In this document: one piece after another, positions 24,387-32,926 of the stretch
Numbering within the stretch: the stretch's first letter is position 1
Layout: each line of letters opens with the position of its first letter
Origin: Pseudarthrobacter sulfonivorans
Lineage (GTDB): Bacteria > Actinomycetota > Actinomycetes > Actinomycetales > Micrococcaceae
Direction: 5' to 3'
Length of the DNA: 64,000 bases
Assembly: GCF_024391045.1 (NCBI RefSeq)
Contig: NZ_JANFCZ010000021.1
Coordinates: forward strand, 1 to 64,000
Position numbers and translations under genes: made by a program
The notes under the pieces: model-generated
What the model was told of the DNA's origin: nothing
Databases searched by the model: none
The model's input: the letters and a program-made list of their open reading frames with translations, nothing else

Positions 24387-25337
24387 TTAGAAGTAGTGCG
24401 GAAAGCGGGACCAGTCGGGGTCGCGTTTCTCGAGGAAGGCTTCCTTCCCCTCCACGGCCTCGTCCGTCATGTACGCCAGACGGGTGGCTTCACCGGCGAA
24501 GACCTGCTGGCCGGCCAGGCCGTCGTCCGCGAGGTTAAATGCGAATTTGAGCATACGTATCGCCTGGGGTGACTGGCGCGCGATATCGGCGGCATATTCC
24601 AGCGCCACTTCCTCGAGCCGTTCGTGGTCCACTGCCTCGTTGACGGCGCCCATCCGGACCATGTCTTCAGCGGAATATTCCCGGGCAAGGAAGAAGATCT
24701 CCCGTGCCGCCTTCTGGCCGATCTGCCGCGCCAGCAGGGCGGAGCCGTAGCCGGCGTCGAAACTTCCCACGGTGGCATCCGTCTGCTTGAACTTACCGTG
24801 CTGGCGGGAGGCGATGGTGAGGTCGGAGACCACGTGCAGGGAATGCCCGCCGCCGGCGGCCCAGCCGTTCACGACGGCGATGACCACCTTGGGCATGGTG
24901 CGCATGAGCCGCTGGACTTCCAGGATGTGGAGGCGGCCGGCGCGGGCGGGATCGATGGTTTCCTGCGTCTCGCCGTCGGCGTACCGGTAGCCGTCCCGGC
25001 CCCTGATCCGCTGGTCTCCGCCGGAGCAGAACGCGTGGCCGCCGTCCTTGGGGGAGGGGCCGTTGCCGGTGAGCAGCACGGTGGCGACGTCCGGCGTCAT
25101 GCGCGCGTGGTCCATGGCGCGGTAGAGCTCGTCCACGGTGCCCGGGCGGAAAGCGTTCCGGACCTCGGGGCGGTTGAAGGCGATCCGGACGGTGGGCAGG
25201 TCCCGGGTGGTACCGTCCGCGGCGCGCTCCACCTGCCGGTGGTAGGTCATGTCCTGGAAGTCGTCGAAGCCGGAGACGGTGCGCCAGCGGGTGGGGTCAA
25301 AGACGTCGGACACCTTGGCGGGAATTTGGTTGCTCAC
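24387..25337 (-). CDS. menB: 1,4-dihydroxy-2-naphthoyl-CoA synthase MenB
   Basis: MenB closes the second ring of the naphthoquinone, converting o-succinylbenzoyl-CoA to 1,4-dihydroxy-2-naphthoyl-CoA. The 316-residue crotonase shows HAFCSGGDQRIRGRDGY, the oxyanion loop VNGWAAGGGHSLHVVSDL and TDATVGSFDAGYGSALLAR. The start is GTG at 25335-25337; a minus-strand TAGACT (25344-25349) precedes it by exactly six bases, so translation is probably leaderless. It heads the menB-menE-menA run. Confidence 0.96.
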   Translation of the reverse strand: MSNQIPAKVSDVFDPTRWRTVSGFDDFQDMTYHRQVERAADGTTRDLPTVRIAFNRPEVRNAFRPGTVDELYRAMDHARMTPDVATVLLTGNGPSPKDGGHAFCSGGDQRIRGRDGYRYADGETQETIDPARAGRLHILEVQRLMRTMPKVVIAVVNGWAAGGGHSLHVVSDLTIASRQHGKFKQTDATVGSFDAGYGSALLARQIGQKAAREIFFLAREYSAEDMVRMGAVNEAVDHERLEEVALEYAADIARQSPQAIRMLKFAFNLADDGLAGQQVFAGEATRLAYMTDEAVEGKEAFLEKRDPDWSRFPHYF

Positions 25338-25358
25338 CGGACAAGTCTAGTAATCGGG

Positions 25359-25799
25359 TCAGCTGATGCAGAACTCGTTGCCTTCCGGATCGGCCATGGT
25401 GTGCCATCCGTGCGGGCCTTCGTTGGCGGACCAGAGGAAGGTTGCCCCGCGGGCTTCCAGCTGCTTCCGGACCTCGTCCTTGTCCCGGCCGTCCAGGCGG
25501 ACGTCCCAGTGCACGCGGTTCTTGATGGTCTTTTCCTCCGGGACTGCCTGGAAGAGGACCCGGTGGGCGGGGGCCTTCGCGTCGAGTTCCTCCGGCGGCC
25601 GGATGGCCTGTCCTGTCCGCCATACAAGTTTGCCGTGGTGGGTGAGGGTTTCCTTGTCCGTGGCGTGGCCCTGGCTGATCATGGAGCGGATGAACGCCTC
25701 GTCCTGGGGTTCCACGGCCCAGCCCAGGGTTTCGGCCCACCAGTCCGCGAGTTCGTGCGGGTTCTTGCTGTCCACCACGATCTGGATCTTGAGTCCCAT
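25359..25799 (-). CDS. VOC family protein
   Basis: The 146-residue protein resembles glyoxalase-like VOC proteins of the 'DUF1338/PhnB-like' type: the opening KIQIVVDSKNPHELADWWAE and the late VHWDVRLDGRDKDEVRKQLE and HTMADPEGNEFCIS strands. Metal ligands would be His and Glu in the second half (HWD, EFC). TAGGTT on the minus strand (25806-25811) lies six bases ahead of the ATG, again leaderless. The substrate is unknown. Confidence 0.85.
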   Translation of the reverse strand: MGLKIQIVVDSKNPHELADWWAETLGWAVEPQDEAFIRSMISQGHATDKETLTHHGKLVWRTGQAIRPPEELDAKAPAHRVLFQAVPEEKTIKNRVHWDVRLDGRDKDEVRKQLEARGATFLWSANEGPHGWHTMADPEGNEFCIS

Positions 25800-25861
25800 G
25801 CCACCAACCTACGCGCGGCGGCGGCCCGGGGGATAGGGGAAGCCGCCCCCGCGTTGGAGTA

Positions 25862-26623
25862 TTAGGGCTGGGCCTGCTGGAGCTGGTCGAAGAGCTCCGG
25901 CGGGATGGCGTAGATGAAGATGACCGCGAGCAGGTTCTTCGCCGCGTGCACAAAGTAGGAGAACATCAGGTTCTTCCCGGTCCACACATACACAAAGACC
26001 AGGGTGGCGCCCATGGCCAAGTAGGGCAGCAGTGCAGGCATTGTGATCGCCTCCTGGCCCACGATGTGCAGGCCGGCGAACAGCACCACGGACAGGGCAC
26101 AGCACAGCCAGATGTTGACCCGCCGGCTGAGCTTGCCGATCAGCAGGTGCCGGAAAATGTACTCCTCCACGAACGGGCCCACGATCACCAGCACCGGCAC
26201 CATCAACCAGGCCGGCACCTGCTGCATCAGGTCCTGCAGCCCGGCCTGGTTTGCGGAGGTCTGCACCCCGCCGGCCGCCGAGACCACCACGGCGGTGAGG
26301 ATCATCATGGCCAGTACCGCTGCGGGAACCATCATGAGGGTGAACCAGGGCCGGGTGGCCAGCACCTTCAGGTCCCGGCTGATGACCCGGCGGGCGGCAA
26401 TCACCGCCAGGATCCCGACCGTCCCGTAGAAGAGCAGATTCACACCGTAGGATGCTGCCGCGGGGCTGGGGGCCAGTTGCCGCAGGAGCGGGGCGAGCAG
26501 ATCACCGGCGACGGCGAACAGTCCGGCCACAGCCACGTACAGGCCGACAGTGCCGAAATCCAGCCGGGAAAACCGGTACAGCTCAGGCTGCGGAGCGGGT
26601 GGCCGCCTGTGTGTGGTTGTCAT
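25862..26623 (-). CDS. CPBP family intramembrane metalloprotease
   Basis: The 253-residue membrane protein has the CPBP (Rce1/Abi) motifs: motif 1 FVEEYIFRHLLIGKL near residues 153-167, motif 2 FAGLHIV and motif 3 SYFVHAAKNLL. These supply the Glu pair, His and Asn of the intramembrane zinc site. Seven or eight helices are visible. Such proteases cleave prenylated or bacteriocin-related substrates; the natural substrate here is unknown. A minus-strand TAGGCT (26630-26635) lies six bases before the ATG, giving a leaderless start. Confidence 0.9.
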   Translation of the reverse strand: MTTTHRRPPAPQPELYRFSRLDFGTVGLYVAVAGLFAVAGDLLAPLLRQLAPSPAAASYGVNLLFYGTVGILAVIAARRVISRDLKVLATRPWFTLMMVPAAVLAMMILTAVVVSAAGGVQTSANQAGLQDLMQQVPAWLMVPVLVIVGPFVEEYIFRHLLIGKLSRRVNIWLCCALSVVLFAGLHIVGQEAITMPALLPYLAMGATLVFVYVWTGKNLMFSYFVHAAKNLLAVIFIYAIPPELFDQLQQAQP

Positions 26624-26640
26624 GCTTTCAGCCTAACTTC

Positions 26641-26715
26641 CGCCCCGTTGCTCTATCACTTTTGGTTCCCAATCAGGCCGTTTGGGGACCAAAAGTGATA
26701 GAGCAACACGGGGCG
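26641..26715 (-). terminator. Long hairpin after the Nramp gene
   Basis: Arms of about 31 bases around GCTCTATCACTTTTGGT and its complement flank a short loop; the right arm has an extra GT. It begins directly after the Nramp stop codon and ends 18 bases before the CPBP start. It has the look of a dispersed intergenic palindrome doing terminator duty. Confidence 0.75.
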
Positions 26716-27966
26716 TCAGGAGTGGCCCGTGAACGTCAGGACGATGAGGACGCAGTTCAGGACAACAATCAGCGCCGCGCTGGTCCAGCCAGCAAGCTTC
26801 AGCGGCATCGAATCCGCGTGGATGCCCATGACGTCGCGTTTCCCCGTGAGCCGGATCAGCGGGATCAGGGCGAAAGGGATGCCGAAACTGAGCAGGACCT
26901 GGCTCAGGACCAGGGCCAGTGTCGGTTCGATCCCGGCACCGAGGACCACCAACGCCGGTACCAGGGTGATCACCCGGCGGGTCAGCAGCGGCACCCGGAC
27001 ACGCAGCAGCCCGCCCATGATGGTGGCACCTGCGTAGCAGCCCACCGACGTGGAGGCCAGGCCCGAAGCGAGCAGGCCGATCGCGAACACCACACCGATG
27101 ACCGGACCCAGGGCTGAGGTGACGGCCGCGTGGGCGCCGGCAATAGTATCCGTGCCTTCGATGCCGCGAAGGCTGGACGCAGCCAGCAGGAGCATGGCGA
27201 TGTTGACTATGCCGGCGAGCATCAGGGCCCCGGCAACGTCGAACCGGGTGGCCCTGATGAGCCGTGTCCGGACGGCCGGATCTTCGGAGAAGCCATGCCT
27301 GTCCCTGGCCAGCGCCGAGTGCAGGTAGATGGCGTGCGGCATCACGGTTGCCCCGAGCATGCCGGCCGCGAGGAGAACCGTGTCCGTTCCCTCAAAACGG
27401 GGAATCAGGCCAGCCGCGGCGCTTCCGGCGTCCGGTGGATTCACAAAGAGCCCGGAAACAAAACCTATGGCGATCACGCCCAGCAGAACGAGGATGGCGT
27501 ACTCAAAAGACTTTTGACCGCGGGAAGACTGCAGCGCCAACAGCAGCATCGACGCCAGGCCGATGATGACGCCGCCGGCCAGCAGCGGCAGGCCGAAGAG
27601 CAGGTTCAGCGCCACAGCACCGCCGATCACTTCGGCCATGTCCGTTGCCCCGGCCACGAGTTCCGCCTGGGCCCAATACAACCGCCGGCGGCGCTTGCCC
27701 AGGCGCCTGCCCATGATCTCGGGAAGACTCATGCCCGTTGCCAGTCCCAGCTTCGCAGACTGATACTGCACCAGGACAGCCATCGCGTTGGCCGCCACCA
27801 GGACCCAGACCAGCAAGTACCCGTAATTGGCGCCCGCCGTCAGGTTAGCGGCAACATTTCCGGGGTCCACATAGGCGATGGCAGCCACAAAAGCAGGCCC
27901 CATCAGCAGCAGCCGGGACCAGCGCCGCCCCGGCGCGCGCCGTGCCTGAAGTGTGGGAAAAGCCAT
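26716..27966 (-). CDS. mntH: Nramp family divalent metal transporter
   Basis: The 416-residue protein imports manganese or iron coupled to protons. The first helix carries the metal-binding DPGN (AYVDPGNVAANL), and helix 6 carries MPHAIYLHSAL with the conserved Met-Pro-His. Eleven helices are expected. ATG 27964-27966 is chosen because GAGGA sits five bases ahead; ATG 27981 lacks a site. The upstream region has a TTTAGGTGTGCC motif and a near-perfect dyad that suggest control by a DtxR/MntR-type metal regulator. The Mn assignment rests on family resemblance. Confidence 0.92.
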   Translation of the reverse strand: MAFPTLQARRAPGRRWSRLLLMGPAFVAAIAYVDPGNVAANLTAGANYGYLLVWVLVAANAMAVLVQYQSAKLGLATGMSLPEIMGRRLGKRRRRLYWAQAELVAGATDMAEVIGGAVALNLLFGLPLLAGGVIIGLASMLLLALQSSRGQKSFEYAILVLLGVIAIGFVSGLFVNPPDAGSAAAGLIPRFEGTDTVLLAAGMLGATVMPHAIYLHSALARDRHGFSEDPAVRTRLIRATRFDVAGALMLAGIVNIAMLLLAASSLRGIEGTDTIAGAHAAVTSALGPVIGVVFAIGLLASGLASTSVGCYAGATIMGGLLRVRVPLLTRRVITLVPALVVLGAGIEPTLALVLSQVLLSFGIPFALIPLIRLTGKRDVMGIHADSMPLKLAGWTSAALIVVLNCVLIVLTFTGHS

Positions 27967-28016
27967 GAGGGTCCTCGTCATCGGGGGGGCGAACTGATAT
28001 CACCAAGATAGCGCAA

Positions 28017-28045
28017 TTTAGGTGTGCCGAAAACATTTGTTTCGG
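28017..28045. promoter_or_regulatory. Candidate metal-regulator operator upstream of the Nramp gene
   Basis: TTTAGGTGTGCC (28017-28028) resembles the left half of DtxR/MntR boxes. It overlaps an almost perfect dyad, CCGAAAACATTTGTTTCGG (28027-28045). Both lie 50-80 bases upstream of the transporter start. Confidence 0.45.
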
Positions 28046-28116
28046 GGCGCCATATTGACCTCCCGCACCAGTTCAAGGCAGGCTGGACCGATGAAGTCCT
28101 AAGCATCAGCCCGCCC

Positions 28117-28170
28117 ATGCCGGACTGGCGCCATCCCCCGACCCCACGGCCGCCGTCGAGCCTCCCCTGA
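28117..28170 (+). CDS. Proline-rich upstream ORF ahead of the ABC-F gene
   Basis: A 17-codon ORF reads MPDWRHPPTPRPPSSLP and ends 46 bases before the ABC-F start. Seven of seventeen residues are proline, with two Pro-Pro pairs. CCGCCG inside it (28150-28155) can pair with CGGCGG (28182-28187) downstream. This is the layout of a stalling-dependent leader, but no binding site or clear -10 precedes it, and chance is not excluded. Confidence 0.25.
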   Translation: MPDWRHPPTPRPPSSLP

Positions 28171-28216
28171 ACCGTTGGCTCCGGCGGTCACCCTGCGGAC
28201 ATAACAAGGACTTCCC

Positions 28217-29902
28217 GTGACTGAACATCTCAACCTTTCGGCCGTCTCCCATGGTTACGGCGACCGGCTCCTGCTTGACGGCATCACCCTGGTCATTACC
28301 GCGGGTGAGCACGTGGCGATCGTCGGTGAGAACGGTGCCGGAAAATCCACGCTGCTGCGCATCCTGGCCGGTCTCGAGGCTCCGGACAAAGGCACCGCGG
28401 GTAGCCATGGCCGGGTGGGCTACCTGGCCCAGACCCACGGCCTGCCGGAATCCTTCACGGTGGGCGAAGCCATCGACGCGTCCATGGCGTCGTTGCGGGC
28501 GCTCGAGGCCGAACTGGACCGGCTGGAGGCGGGTCTGGCCGACGCCGGGGACGAAGAGCTGGAGACGTATGGCCGGCTCCAGACCGAATACCAGCTGCGC
28601 GAAGGCTACGCGGCTGAGTCCAGGGTGGAGGCCGCGCTGGACCGGCTGGGCCTGGGCGGCCTGGACCGGAGCCGGACTCTGGGGTCGCTGTCCGGGGGCG
28701 AGCAGGAGCGCGTGGCGCTGGCCTGTGTCCTGGCCGACCCCGCAGAGATCCTGCTCCTGGATGAGCCCACCAACCACCTGGACGCCCGGGGCACGGCGTG
28801 GCTGGAGGACCGCCTGGCGGCGCACCGCGGCACCGTGGTGGTGGTCTCCCACGACCGGGTGCTGCTCCGCAAAGTGGCCGGCACCATCATCGAAGTGGAT
28901 GCTGAGCGCCGTGCCGTGACCCGCTACGGCAACGGCTATGACGGTTACCTCCGGGAGAAGGCCGCCGAACGGGAGCACTGGGTCCAGCAGTACCACCAGT
29001 GGATAGGTGCGATGGAGGCCGAACAGCGGCAGGCGGACACCGTGGCCGGAACCATGGGTTACGCCCGCAAACGCGACGGCGACAAGATGAGCTTCGGCTT
29101 CAAAGCCGGCACCTGGCAGAAGGCGGCCACCAGCAAGGTCCGCAACGCCCAGGAACGGCTCCGCAGGCTTGAAGCCAGCCCGGTGGACCGTCCGCCGGTG
29201 CCCTTGCGCCTGAATGCGGACCTGGCCATGGATCCGGCAGTCATACCGGCGCCGGGTGGCCTGGTTGAGCCCTCACCGGTGCTGTCCGTCCGGGGCGTGA
29301 GCGTCCCCGGCCGCCTTCGCCCTACGGATTTTGAAGCCTGGGCAGGCGACAAGATTCTGATCACCGGCCCCAACGGAGCAGGGAAGTCGACACTGCTGTC
29401 CATCCTGGCCGGCACGCTGGAGCCAGCCGGCGGGACCGTGATCCGCCCGGACCGCGTCGGTTACCTGCAGCAGGAGCTCGAGCTGCCGGAGCGGCCGTCG
29501 CTGCGGCTGCTGCCGGCCTTCGTGGCCGGCCTGGGCGGCAACATCGATGACCATGCCGAGGCGCTCCTTCGCCTTGGCCTGTTCCGCACCAGCGAGTTCC
29601 ACGTTCCGGTGGGCAGCCTGTCCGCGGGCCAGCAGCGCAGGCTCGCCCTCGCGCGACTCTTGCTGGGCGGCTTCAGCACCCTGATTGTGGACGAACCCAC
29701 CAACCACCTGGCGCCTGTGCTGGTGGAGCAGCTTGAGGAAGCGCTCGCGGACTTCGCCGGCACCCTGGTGATGGTCAGTCATGACCGCGCCCTCCGTGAC
29801 TGGTTTGCCCGGAATGCGAGAAAGGACGAAAAGGCGCGGACAGCCGCGGCCGGCCGCTGGATCCGGTACTCGATGGACCGTGGAGTGCTGGCCCGGGCGT
29901 GA
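28217..29902 (+). CDS. ABC-F family ATP-binding protein
   Basis: The 561-residue soluble protein has two ABC domains and no membrane segment. Walker A loops are GENGAGKS (37-44) and GPNGAGKS (near 384-391), signatures LSGGE and LSAGQ, and Walker B LLLDEPTNHLD and LIVDEPTNHLA. The linker between them (near 230-320) is basic and helical, as in factors that bind the ribosomal E site. Members relieve stalled ribosomes or protect against antibiotics. The GTG start has AAGGA ahead. The upstream region is 240 bp and may carry a leader. Which subfamily it belongs to cannot be decided by eye. Confidence 0.92.
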   Translation: MTEHLNLSAVSHGYGDRLLLDGITLVITAGEHVAIVGENGAGKSTLLRILAGLEAPDKGTAGSHGRVGYLAQTHGLPESFTVGEAIDASMASLRALEAELDRLEAGLADAGDEELETYGRLQTEYQLREGYAAESRVEAALDRLGLGGLDRSRTLGSLSGGEQERVALACVLADPAEILLLDEPTNHLDARGTAWLEDRLAAHRGTVVVVSHDRVLLRKVAGTIIEVDAERRAVTRYGNGYDGYLREKAAEREHWVQQYHQWIGAMEAEQRQADTVAGTMGYARKRDGDKMSFGFKAGTWQKAATSKVRNAQERLRRLEASPVDRPPVPLRLNADLAMDPAVIPAPGGLVEPSPVLSVRGVSVPGRLRPTDFEAWAGDKILITGPNGAGKSTLLSILAGTLEPAGGTVIRPDRVGYLQQELELPERPSLRLLPAFVAGLGGNIDDHAEALLRLGLFRTSEFHVPVGSLSAGQQRRLALARLLLGGFSTLIVDEPTNHLAPVLVEQLEEALADFAGTLVMVSHDRALRDWFARNARKDEKARTAAAGRWIRYSMDRGVLARA

Positions 29903-30128
29903 CGGAGGGCAGCCCGAACGCCTTCGCCCGAACCGTGCCCAATATGCGTGGATGTCAAAATATCGTTCTGTTGAATGAGGCAATTTGCGATTTAAATTCG
30001 CGTTAACTGCCGCAGAGTGTTGCCCGCGTCACGAACACATAACGGCGGCTTGTAAGATTGAAACGCCGCGCGGGCCCTCCATGCCTGGGACTTTGTGCCG
30101 GCCACCCCCGACTCCACAAGGAATTGTT

Positions 30129-31589
30129 GTGCCTCAAAGTACCCCCACAGAACTTCAGAGCCGCACGGCGCCATCCGCCGCCGTCGACTCTTCCCTCAGC
30201 GCCGAGGGCTACAAAAAGACCCTGGGCCGCCGCCACGTAACCATGATCGCGATGGGCGGCGCGATCGGCGTCGGGCTCTTCATGGGCGCCGGCGGACGCC
30301 TGGCCTCCACCGGCCCGGCCCTGATTTTCTCCTACGCCATCGCCGGCGTGATCGCCTACCTGCTGATGCGGGCGCTCGGCGAACTGATCATGTACCGCCA
30401 GACCTCCGGCTCGTTCGTGAGCTACGCCGGGGAAATGTTCGGCAAGAAGGGCGCGTACCTGTCCGGTTGGATGTACTTCATCAACTGGGCCATGACCGGC
30501 ATCGCCGAGCTCATCGCGATCGGCCTGTACTTCCAGTTCTTCTTCCCCAACGTCCCCGTTGAGATGTCCGCCATCGCCGCGCTGGTGCTGCTGGTGGCCG
30601 TGAACCTGCTCAGCGTCAAGGCGTTCGGCGAGTTTGAATTCTGGGCGTCCTGCCTCAAGGTGGCGGCCATCGTCACGTTCCTTGCCGTGGGCACGTTCAT
30701 GGTGGTCACCAACGCCAAGGTGGGCGAAGGTCACGCTTCGGTGGCCAATCTTTTCCATGACGAGGGCGGCATGTTCCCCAAGGGCGCCCTGGTCATGATC
30801 CTGGTGCTCAACGCCGTCATCTTCGCCTACAACGCGATTGAACTGGTGGGCATCACCGCCGGTGAAATGGAGAACCCCGAACGCGAAGTCCCCAAGGCCA
30901 TCCGTGCCGTAGTGGTCCGCATTGTGGTGTTCTACGTGGGCTCGGTGTCCCTCCTGGCGATGCTCCTGCCCTCGGACCAGTACCACGCCGGCACGTCACC
31001 GTTCGTGACCGTGTTCGGCCAGATGGGCCTGGCTTGGATGGGCGACGTCATGAACATGATCGTCATCACCGCGGCGCTGTCCTCCTGCAACACCGGCCTG
31101 TACTCCATTGGCCGGATCTTCCGCACCATGGCCAATAACGGGCACGCACCCCAGTGGCTCACCAAGATGTCCAGCCGTCACATCCCCTACGCCGGCATCC
31201 TGGCCATCGCCGCCGTGTACCTCGTGGGCATCCTGCTGAACATCTGGCTGGGCGGCTCACATGCGTTCGACCTCGCTCTGAACTCCGCCTCCATCGGCGT
31301 GATCTTCACCTGGGGCTCCATCTTCGCCAGCCAGATTGCCCTGCGGAAGAAGAAGGGCAGGGTGTCCTCGTTGCCCATGCCCGGCTCGCCGTGGACCAGC
31401 TGGCTGGGACTCGTGGCGCTGTTGGCCATCACCGTGCTGATCGGGTTCGACACCATGACCAGCGACACCGGTGAGGTCTTTATGCTGGGCCTCTGGACCC
31501 TTGCGACCATCCCGTTCTTCGCGCTGGTGCTGTGGCTGGGCTGGCAGAAGGTCAAGCACAACGAGCCGCAGAGCGAGCTCTTCAGCTAG
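30129..31589 (+). CDS. Amino acid permease (APC superfamily)
   Basis: The 486-residue transporter has twelve predicted helices and the AAT-family opening HVTMIAMGGAIGVGLFMGAG, a substrate-binding GxG helix. FAYNAIELVGITAGEMENPE carries the conserved helix 6 region, and RIFRTMANNGHAP the loop typical of GABA/asparagine/aromatic permeases. GTG 30129 has AAGGA seven bases ahead; upstream in-frame codons have no site. An extended -10, TGTAAGAT (30051-30058), and an AT-rich dyad GCGATTTAAATTCGC about 75 bases upstream look like promoter and regulator sites. The precise amino acid is unknown. Confidence 0.9.
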   Translation: MPQSTPTELQSRTAPSAAVDSSLSAEGYKKTLGRRHVTMIAMGGAIGVGLFMGAGGRLASTGPALIFSYAIAGVIAYLLMRALGELIMYRQTSGSFVSYAGEMFGKKGAYLSGWMYFINWAMTGIAELIAIGLYFQFFFPNVPVEMSAIAALVLLVAVNLLSVKAFGEFEFWASCLKVAAIVTFLAVGTFMVVTNAKVGEGHASVANLFHDEGGMFPKGALVMILVLNAVIFAYNAIELVGITAGEMENPEREVPKAIRAVVVRIVVFYVGSVSLLAMLLPSDQYHAGTSPFVTVFGQMGLAWMGDVMNMIVITAALSSCNTGLYSIGRIFRTMANNGHAPQWLTKMSSRHIPYAGILAIAAVYLVGILLNIWLGGSHAFDLALNSASIGVIFTWGSIFASQIALRKKKGRVSSLPMPGSPWTSWLGLVALLAITVLIGFDTMTSDTGEVFMLGLWTLATIPFFALVLWLGWQKVKHNEPQSELFS

Positions 31590-31658
31590 TTTCCGGCACC
31601 GTACGCCAAGAAGTACGACGACGGCGGGTCACCCTCCCGGGGCGGCCCGCCGACGTCG

Positions 31659-32411
31659 TTAATTCCCCTCGGCCGTGGCGGGGTCCGGCTCCTTCAGGTG
31701 CCTGGCGAAGTGGTCCTCGATCCGCTGCCAGGCCTCGGGGGCGGACTGCGGGTCGGGGCCTACCCCCATCACGCGCATTAGCGGACGGAGCACCGCCGGG
31801 CCTTCCTCGGTTTTGTTGAGGAAGGAGTGGCCGGCAGTGGGAAATTCCTTGACGCTGTTTTCGATCCCCAGGTTGTCCAGCACAGTCTCCAGCTTTTCCG
31901 CGGCGCCCTTCAGGGTCCTGTCCTTGCCGCCGAAGTTGGCGACGATGGGGCAGGCGCCGCGGAGCGCCCCCTCCGGGTCGCGGGGGAGGCGGCCGTAGTT
32001 GACCGAGGCCGCGTCGAAGCCGTCGCGTGCCACCAGCAGGGCGAAGCCGCCGCCCATGCAGAACCCGATCACGCCGGTCTTGCCCGTGGACAGCGGCGAG
32101 TCTGCCAGCCAGGCCCGGGCAGTGGCGAGGTCGGTAAAGACCCGGCCGGTTCCCGTCATCATGCTCCGCATGGTGCTGACCAGGCAGCGCCGGGCGCCGC
32201 CGTCGCTGAACAGGTCCACCGCGAGCGTCAGGTAGCCGGCCCGTGCCAGCCTGTCCGCGTGGACCCGTATCTGGTCGTTCAGCCCGAACGCTTCGTGGAC
32301 CATCAGCACCGAGGGAAACGGGCCGGAACCCGACGGCGTGGCGAGATATCCGCCCAGCGCAGGCGAACCTCCGGCGGCGGCGCTCTGGGCGCTCAGGTCG
32401 ACGTACGTCAT
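31659..32411 (-). CDS. Dienelactone hydrolase family protein
   Basis: The 250-residue alpha/beta hydrolase has the dienelactone hydrolase Cys nucleophile in TGVIGFCMGGGFAL near residue 113 and the catalytic histidine in FPTAGHSFLNK near 201. HEAFGLNDQIRVHADRLARA is the family's early signature. The ATG at 32409-32411 has TACCCT (minus strand, 32418-32423) six bases ahead, so it is leaderless; an extension to 32501 is excluded by that. It is not next to an aromatic degradation cluster, so the true ester is unknown. Confidence 0.9.
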   Translation of the reverse strand: MTYVDLSAQSAAAGGSPALGGYLATPSGSGPFPSVLMVHEAFGLNDQIRVHADRLARAGYLTLAVDLFSDGGARRCLVSTMRSMMTGTGRVFTDLATARAWLADSPLSTGKTGVIGFCMGGGFALLVARDGFDAASVNYGRLPRDPEGALRGACPIVANFGGKDRTLKGAAEKLETVLDNLGIENSVKEFPTAGHSFLNKTEEGPAVLRPLMRVMGVGPDPQSAPEAWQRIEDHFARHLKEPDPATAEGN

Positions 32412-32475
32412 GGGCCAAGGGTAGCTGCCGACGCATGAGCCGGCACCGCTAAATTCACCCGCGGCGGTAAAAGGG

Positions 32476-32515
32476 CAAAAAGACGGCGGTGGATCCCCCA
32501 TGAGGATCCACCGCC
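32476..32515 (-). terminator. Terminator of the CsbD gene
   Basis: GGCGGTGGATCC (32485-32496) and its perfect complement (32504-32515) form a 12-bp stem, followed on the minus strand by U5 (32476-32480). Confidence 0.85.
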
Positions 32516-32532
32516 ATCCGGTTTTTGAAGAA

Positions 32533-32709
32533 CTAATCCTTCTTGAAGGTGTCCTTGATGTCTTCGCCGACCTTCTTTGCGCCGGCCTTGACCTGGTCTG
32601 CCTGGCCTTCGGCCTTCAACCTGTCATTGTCGGTGGCGTTTCCGGCCGCTTCCTTGGCCTTGCCGCCGAGGTTTTCCGCTTCGTTACTGATCTTGTCTCC
32701 GAGGCCCAT
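32533..32709 (-). CDS. CsbD family stress protein
   Basis: The 58-residue protein reads MGLGDKISNEAENLGGKAKE and ends IKDTFKKD. It is highly charged and alpha-helical with the KAKEAAG repeats typical of CsbD, a general-stress protein under sigma B in Bacillus. AAAGGCGG precedes the ATG. A strong terminator follows the stop. It is too short for standard ORF lists. The molecular function of the family is unknown. Confidence 0.93.
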   Translation of the reverse strand: MGLGDKISNEAENLGGKAKEAAGNATDNDRLKAEGQADQVKAGAKKVGEDIKDTFKKD

Positions 32710-32836
32710 CGCTGGCCGCCTTTCGTGTCCCGTTGATCGAACAATGCCTTTTCACCATAACACAAAGCATGCTTACTATTTCAAGTCCAGCGGAGAACTT
32801 CTGACCGATGCCACGGTCCCGGGCTAGGCTCGATTC

Positions 32837-32926
32837 ATGGATCACACCACAAGCACCCAGCGCAGCCGGGCCCGCCCGGACACCATTTGGACGGCTGAAA
32901 GCCTGGCCAAAGCGGAATCGCTGTAA
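32837..32926 (+). CDS. 29-codon leaderless ORF coupled to the pentapeptide gene
   Basis: The ORF begins MDHTTSTQRSRARPDTIW and ends AKAESL. A -10 element, TAGGCT (32825-32830), precedes its ATG by exactly six bases, and its TAA overlaps the ATG of the next gene (TAATG, 32924-32928). That combination is what a leaderless upstream cistron coupled to a second gene should look like. It has no recognisable domain. It could matter only as a translational entry for the downstream gene. Confidence 0.5.
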   Translation: MDHTTSTQRSRARPDTIWTAESLAKAESL

